From the NCBI GenBank assembly GCA_022866185.1, contig JALHUG010000133.1, forward strand, positions 1 through 16,297: a stretch of 16,297 bases of DNA, given 5' to 3'. The notes below the pieces were generated by a model. The model searched no databases. It was not told where the DNA came from and worked only from the letters and a program-made list of their open reading frames with translations. Shown here piece after piece: positions 13,601 through 16,297 of the stretch. Position numbers and translations under genes: made by a program. This DNA is from Dehalococcoidia bacterium (GTDB lineage Bacteria > Chloroflexota > Dehalococcoidia > SM23-28-2). The stretch's first letter is position 1. Every line of letters begins with the position of its first letter.

Positions 13601-15505
13601 TACGACTGGATGAGTTGGACCATGCCAGCGTGCATCGACGCTGATGTTGACGGCACCTGCGACAATGTGGACAACTGTGGCAAGCCCGGCACCGCCTTGG
13701 TCAAGAACCCCGACCAGAGCGACGTGGACGGCGACGGCACCGGCGACCTGTGCGATGCCGACGCCGACGGCGACACCATCCTGGACGATGGAGACGCCGA
13801 CGGCGCCTACAACCACACCTGCGTCGGCACTGACACGACCCTCTGCGACGACAACTGCCGGTTCAAGTCCAACGCCACCCAGGCGGACGCCGACAACGAC
13901 GGCATCGGCGACGCCTGCGACACCGCCGCGGGCATGGACACCGACGGGGACACGGTGGTTGACGCTCTCGACAACTGCCCCACCAGGTCCAATGCCGACG
14001 TGGAGGGCGACTACCAGAAGGACAGCGACAAGGACGACATCGGAGACGCCTGTGACCCCAACCCCGTGTGGGACTACCGGGTGCCGGAGCCAACAGCGTA
14101 CCCGTTCTGGACAATCCTCTACAAGCTCGAGCGGCAGGACGCCAAGGAGAAAGACAACCCCTCGCTGAAGAGGCGGCCCTGGTACATCGAGTTCTACACC
14201 GACAACCGCGGCGAGGGGATGTTCTTCGCCAACGGTGACTTCGACCTGACCTACAAAGAGTGCGGCACCGACCTCGTCAGCGGCGCGCCCGACTGCAGGA
14301 AGGGCGATGTGGTGGGCAGCAGCAAGATCACCGTCATCGGCGACTACCCCTACTGGCGCAAGCAGGCCAGCATCCTCTCCAACCCTGTTACGAAGACCTG
14401 GGAATGGGGCGGCTTCAAGAAGGTCGACGCGATAAAGATCGACGCCAACCACACGGCGATCATCGCCCACCTGTGGGACCGCGACGGCTACTGCAAGTAC
14501 AGCGTGGGCTCAAACCCGACGGTGGCGAGCGCGGTGCAGTTCTCGCCCAGCCTCCACCCGGTGCAGGGCGAGGAGATCACGTTCATCCTCAACAGCGCGG
14601 CTGGCGCCATCGTGGGCGTCTCGCCCTCCGCTCTGTACGCGCTGACGAAGGACCAGCCGGCCTGCCCGGTCAACCTGGCGCACTGCCCGTTGTACAAGGC
14701 GAACGTCGTCGCACCACTGAAGGATGGCGTCATCTCTAGCCTCAGCCAGGCTGTGGCTGTCGCTGAGGATGGACGCGTGCTCGACTACTACGACGAGGCT
14801 CGCGGCATCGACGAGGGCCTGGTCGCGACGGAAGACTGCCAGGCGTGGATCGTCATCGAGCACCCGCTGGGTGTGGTGCCAGACGTCAGCATCTTCTTGC
14901 ACGACCCCGAGGGCGACATCACCCGCCACTGGCCACGGGCAGATGTGACCGTCCCGCTGGTGCTGAACTGGAATGACTCCTGCTACGTTGGCGAGGAGGC
15001 CCCTATCGAGGAGGCCATGGCGGACATCATCGACAACGTGGCGGCCGGCTACCGCTTCGTAGCCGACGGCCAGAAGTGGGAGCAGTACTTCCCCGATCGC
15101 TGCGAGGAGGTGGCAGATCTCTGCACCTTCGATACCCTCAAGCCGTACGACCAGCTGTTCATCCTGATGAAGGACCCCGCTGAGTGGATCGTGGGACCGA
15201 TCGCGGCTGGCGCGCCCGCCGACAACAAGGACAGCCAGGTCTTCCTGGCAGGAGCCAGCGGCTCGGAGCCGGGGGCCTGGAACAGCGTCTGCTATGCTGG
15301 CATCGACAAGCCCACTGAGGAGGCCGTCAGCGACATCGAGAGCGGCCTCGCCATCATGTACCAGTTGGGCAGTGACCAGGGCTGGCGATACTACGTGCCC
15401 GGCCGGCCGGAGATCGAGGACACCCTCACTACGCTTCATCAGTATAGCTCCGTCGTCATGCTGGTCACCACCAAGGATGGCATCACCTGGAAGTTCGACC
15501 CGTAG
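10670..15505 (+). CDS. Giant secreted Asp-rich calcium-binding-repeat protein (thrombospondin-3/EF-hand-like)
   Basis: 1611 residues with a basic-hydrophobic signal peptide (~1-38, MRKLFSSHRRFIGLGLM...). Residues ~150-280: four Asp-rich VNDGCP repeats in two duplicated pairs. EF-hand-type loops: DKNGNTIIESSE at 337-348, DMNGDGKRDQLD at 357-368, and DVDGDGSTSWALDDLQ at 558, dockerin-like in spacing. Residues ~775-817: DMDGDGDGGIDNDADTKVAE and related repeats. Residues ~988-1135: thrombospondin type 3-like repeats (DQSDVDGDGTGDLCD, ADADNDGIGDACD, DALDNCPTRSN). Residues ~1433-1510 and ~1537-1611: two copies of a W-N-(D/S)-x-C-Y ... Y-P-x-R module. No membrane or LPXTG anchor is seen at the C terminus (ends TWKFDP). 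It is likely an extracellular or envelope-associated protein stabilised by calcium; its function (adhesion, S-layer, matrix) is not determinable here. ATG 10670 has GGGGTGAG immediately upstream. Confidence 0.85.
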   Translation: MRKLFSSHRRFIGLGLMSAIFVALAVVGALWGFSQNTSAGGAAVPPVTLVHVEPSGVDYTGNPYCPDADWTGTLKPVVHPWHDCNNITSQNHVIRTANWLASYPISATYPKWNVEKFTGAETTIIAQGRCGDLAEVIGRAGFNAGQCTNTKDDDGDGAVNDGCPGQVAETGTMCANATDDEDNDPTTAGIQYDGVVNDGCPAVVAAETICTGAVDDDGDTKVNDGCPGQVAETIGTVNQCDDATDDEDNDPTTPLIQLDGVVNDGCPDVDASEDPNDQQCLVIHSSTPGETRVTLTYDDGQGHIITSLSVVKEWDSLVDSVILKSGDLDKDIKVYYDKNGNTIIESSEYVKMDLPKDMNGDGKRDQLDEHELDKQSVWQDHPVVWDESAKRIKALPLVQIIEVVHGEHQVQVNNVTRTYHQPTQGSIVTATIDSPRNCTFFTNAAGTNNSGPTTIVATSDNLGRVIVYVDTVCEEQARIKFHDDYPPGVGSQRDTVDEWVGINWTTIEQAKQPQIRWAGEEIILAKRWALPDDWYPNANCGTADNQVCPSCPLASNFDVDGDGSTSWALDDLQALGHILDTNGDTYYDTILDYSVDYQRVPNSVGALEAQYTDDNYDGVLDTPETDEDDEGEIDMNCISKGVHVSQDPGEGDVVAILLEERITCVGDGDAQAAVFVERNGTVQCYDGESGYQGRLEYSTEIKNKHAFLVWYLKIYQVKLTNVKGERELHNDGNWNQGESDDTEAETLNVSQDALLRVNVKGWLFTADKSGRGAVCIDMDGDGDGGIDNDADTKVAEEKADGKDNDADTKIDEDLEAGVPYPIPSYEAGCPDAGDEMLDNGHWVLPDDLEKLAGADAIHTRPNWDVMSEKDASVTIAIGPKSALDSHDPVGTLITRTWVGRKSIVPDGKITAADAIMPPLKIRASIAHDTDDTDAVEDGESGFLKEALKGVIYPSTNDYHKIMIPADHEIPAVVNNGGYDWMSWTMPACIDADVDGTCDNVDNCGKPGTALVKNPDQSDVDGDGTGDLCDADADGDTILDDGDADGAYNHTCVGTDTTLCDDNCRFKSNATQADADNDGIGDACDTAAGMDTDGDTVVDALDNCPTRSNADVEGDYQKDSDKDDIGDACDPNPVWDYRVPEPTAYPFWTILYKLERQDAKEKDNPSLKRRPWYIEFYTDNRGEGMFFANGDFDLTYKECGTDLVSGAPDCRKGDVVGSSKITVIGDYPYWRKQASILSNPVTKTWEWGGFKKVDAIKIDANHTAIIAHLWDRDGYCKYSVGSNPTVASAVQFSPSLHPVQGEEITFILNSAAGAIVGVSPSALYALTKDQPACPVNLAHCPLYKANVVAPLKDGVISSLSQAVAVAEDGRVLDYYDEARGIDEGLVATEDCQAWIVIEHPLGVVPDVSIFLHDPEGDITRHWPRADVTVPLVLNWNDSCYVGEEAPIEEAMADIIDNVAAGYRFVADGQKWEQYFPDRCEEVADLCTFDTLKPYDQLFILMKDPAEWIVGPIAAGAPADNKDSQVFLAGASGSEPGAWNSVCYAGIDKPTEEAVSDIESGLAIMYQLGSDQGWRYYVPGRPEIEDTLTTLHQYSSVVMLVTTKDGITWKFDP
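11126..11490 (+). repeat. 189-bp in-frame tandem duplication inside the giant gene
   Basis: The block starting GTCAACGACGGCTGCCCC at 11144 recurs at 11333 (offset 189 bp, 63 codons), with long stretches of identity such as the segment encoding VNDGCPGQVAET and the segment encoding ATDDEDNDPTT. Each unit holds two Asp-rich VNDGCP repeats. Identity at the nucleotide level points to a recent duplication. Confidence 0.8.
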
Positions 15506-15531
15506 GGGGAAGTAGAGTAAGAAGCGCGATC

Positions 15532-15576
15532 GCCCGTTCCCGCGGCGGCCACCCAGAAGCCGTCGCGGGAACGGGC
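15532..15576 (+). terminator. 18-bp GC-rich hairpin between the two secreted-protein genes
   Basis: GCCCGTTCCCGCGGCGGC (15532-15549) pairs with GCCGTCGCGGGAACGGGC (15559-15576) with a single G-U wobble and a 9-nt loop. There is no T-run after it; the next bases are purine-rich and lead to the SD of the next gene. It may be a partial terminator, an RNA-stability element or a processing site that sets the ratio of the two proteins. Confidence 0.6.
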
Positions 15577-15600
15577 AGGAGAAGCAAAGGGAGGTATATA

Positions 15601-16297
15601 TGCGAAGACTGGCAATCATGACAAGCATTATCGGCGCGGTGGCCTTTGCTGCCCTGCTAGCCTGGGGCCTGACCATCGGCAGTGGCGCCGCCAAGGCCGC
15701 AACCCCCACCCCAACGGCAACGACCGCCGCGACAGCCACCGCAGCGGCCACCCCGACAGTCGCCGCGACAGCCACCGCAGCGGCCACTGCAGCGGCCACT
15801 GCGACCGCCGCCCCTATTGCTGGCTGCGACCCCGTCATCCCCACCCCCTACACAGGGACAGTGATGATTGGCGGCCAGCCAGTGCCCGACGGCACGACCG
15901 TCACGGCCCACGACAGCACGGGGCAGCAATGGGCTACGGATAGCACCTCCGGCGGAAAGTACGTGCTGACCGTTCCCGCCACCATGCCCGCCGCTGCTCC
16001 CTGCTTCACCCCTGGGACGGTTACCTTCAAGTGTGGTAGCGTCTCTGCGGACCAGAACAGCACCCAGGCCACCGGCGTCGGCGCGAAAGACCTCAACCTG
16101 ACCTGCGGTGGTGCCGCGGCCGCGTCGCCCACAGCCCAGGTCACGCCCAAGCCATCGCCGACGGTCGCGGTCACGCCCACAGTGCATCCCACGGTGATAG
16201 CGACGGCGATCCCGACCCCAACGGTTCCCCCATACACCGGCGTGGGTGGCATGGGCGGTGACGGCAGCTTCATGTGGTGGCCGCTGGCCCTGGCTGC
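15601..16297 (+). CDS. Secreted Thr/Pro/Ala-linker protein with Ig-like/regulatory-like domain, 3'-truncated by window edge
   Basis: The frame is open to the window end, with 232 codons visible. Signal peptide ~1-33 with an AKA cleavage site (GSGAAKA|ATPTP). Residues 34-82: low-complexity Ala/Thr/Pro linker. Residues ~85-170: a beta-sandwich-like domain, YTGTVMIGGQPVPDGTTVTA ... GGKYVLTVPA, with Cys135, Cys145 and Cys169. This resembles carboxypeptidase-regulatory/Ig-like domains (G.V..GG.PVPDGT.VTA). Residues ~171-212: a second Pro/Thr linker, then GGMGGDGSFMWWPLALAA, possibly the start of a C-terminal anchor helix cut by the edge. ATG 15601 has AAGGGAGG (15587-15594) 6 nt upstream. It lies 95 bp after the giant gene on the same strand and probably shares its transcript. 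Function is unknown; envelope-associated by inference. Confidence 0.85.
15725..15787 (+). repeat. 36-bp-period repeat encoding the Ala/Thr linker
   Basis: A 27-bp stretch starting CGCCGCGACAGCCACC at 15725 is repeated exactly at 15761, 36 bp downstream, and shorter CAGCGGCCACTG units follow. It encodes ATATAAAT-type linker residues and could change length by slippage. Confidence 0.7.

Noticed and set aside
12392..14470. 692-codon open frame on the minus strand
   Set aside because: It is antisense to the Asp-rich giant gene; the runs of Val/Gly/Asp come from reversed GAC/GGC codons. No SD, no motif and no independent composition.
14510..15844. 444-codon minus-strand open frame across the end of the giant gene and the start of the next gene
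   Set aside because: It spans an intergenic hairpin and two plus-strand genes with good starts; its Ala/Val-rich beginning mirrors the Ala/Thr linker repeat.

Overview
The window is a high-GC bacterial chromosome segment, probably metagenomic. Several features point to Chloroflexota, perhaps a Dehalococcoidia-like lineage: frequent TTG/GTG starts with strong Shine-Dalgarno (SD) sites, Thr/Pro-rich linkers in secreted proteins, an ECF sigma gene next to a single-pass membrane protein with a Thr-Pro tail, and dispersed short repeats with a CTGAGC..AGCGAAG core. The taxonomic assignment is inference. The gene functions below rest on motifs read by eye.

Left part (1-4318, + strand): the C-terminal four fifths of an adenine deaminase gene is followed, with an ATGA overlap, by nadB (L-aspartate oxidase). 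Next come a small two-helix membrane protein with its own likely promoter and, again with an ATGA overlap, nadC (quinolinate phosphoribosyltransferase). This is a purine-salvage/NAD-biosynthesis cluster without nadA. The adenine deaminase carries an in-frame insertion made of two perfect GC-rich hairpins.

Middle part (4357-6785): a minus-strand operon reads FmdB-type zinc ribbon, then dtd, then a YkuD L,D-transpeptidase. Upstream of it lies a roughly 186-bp internally deleted insertion-sequence remnant with 18-19 bp inverted repeats and the last ~40 codons of an IS3/IS481-type transposase. Its outer end supplies a consensus -35 box placed 17 bp from a -10 box, in front of a stand-alone cyclic-nucleotide-binding-domain gene. 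A minus-strand tRNA-Ala(GGC) with encoded CCA follows.

Right part (6999-16297): a three-helix membrane protein of unknown function is convergent with an ECF sigma/putative anti-sigma pair (minus strand), and the gap between them is packed with repeats. A 907-bp non-coding region with tandem and dispersed repeats, a near-consensus promoter and a long structured leader separates the sigma gene from a divergent 1611-residue secreted protein. That protein is built from Asp-rich (EF-hand/thrombospondin-3-like) calcium-binding repeats, with a duplicated ~75-residue module at its C terminus. After a strong 18-bp hairpin comes a second secreted protein, cut by the window edge, with Thr/Pro linkers around an Ig-like/carboxypeptidase-regulatory-like domain. 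The sigma pair and the two exported proteins may form a cell-surface system, but only proximity supports a regulatory link.
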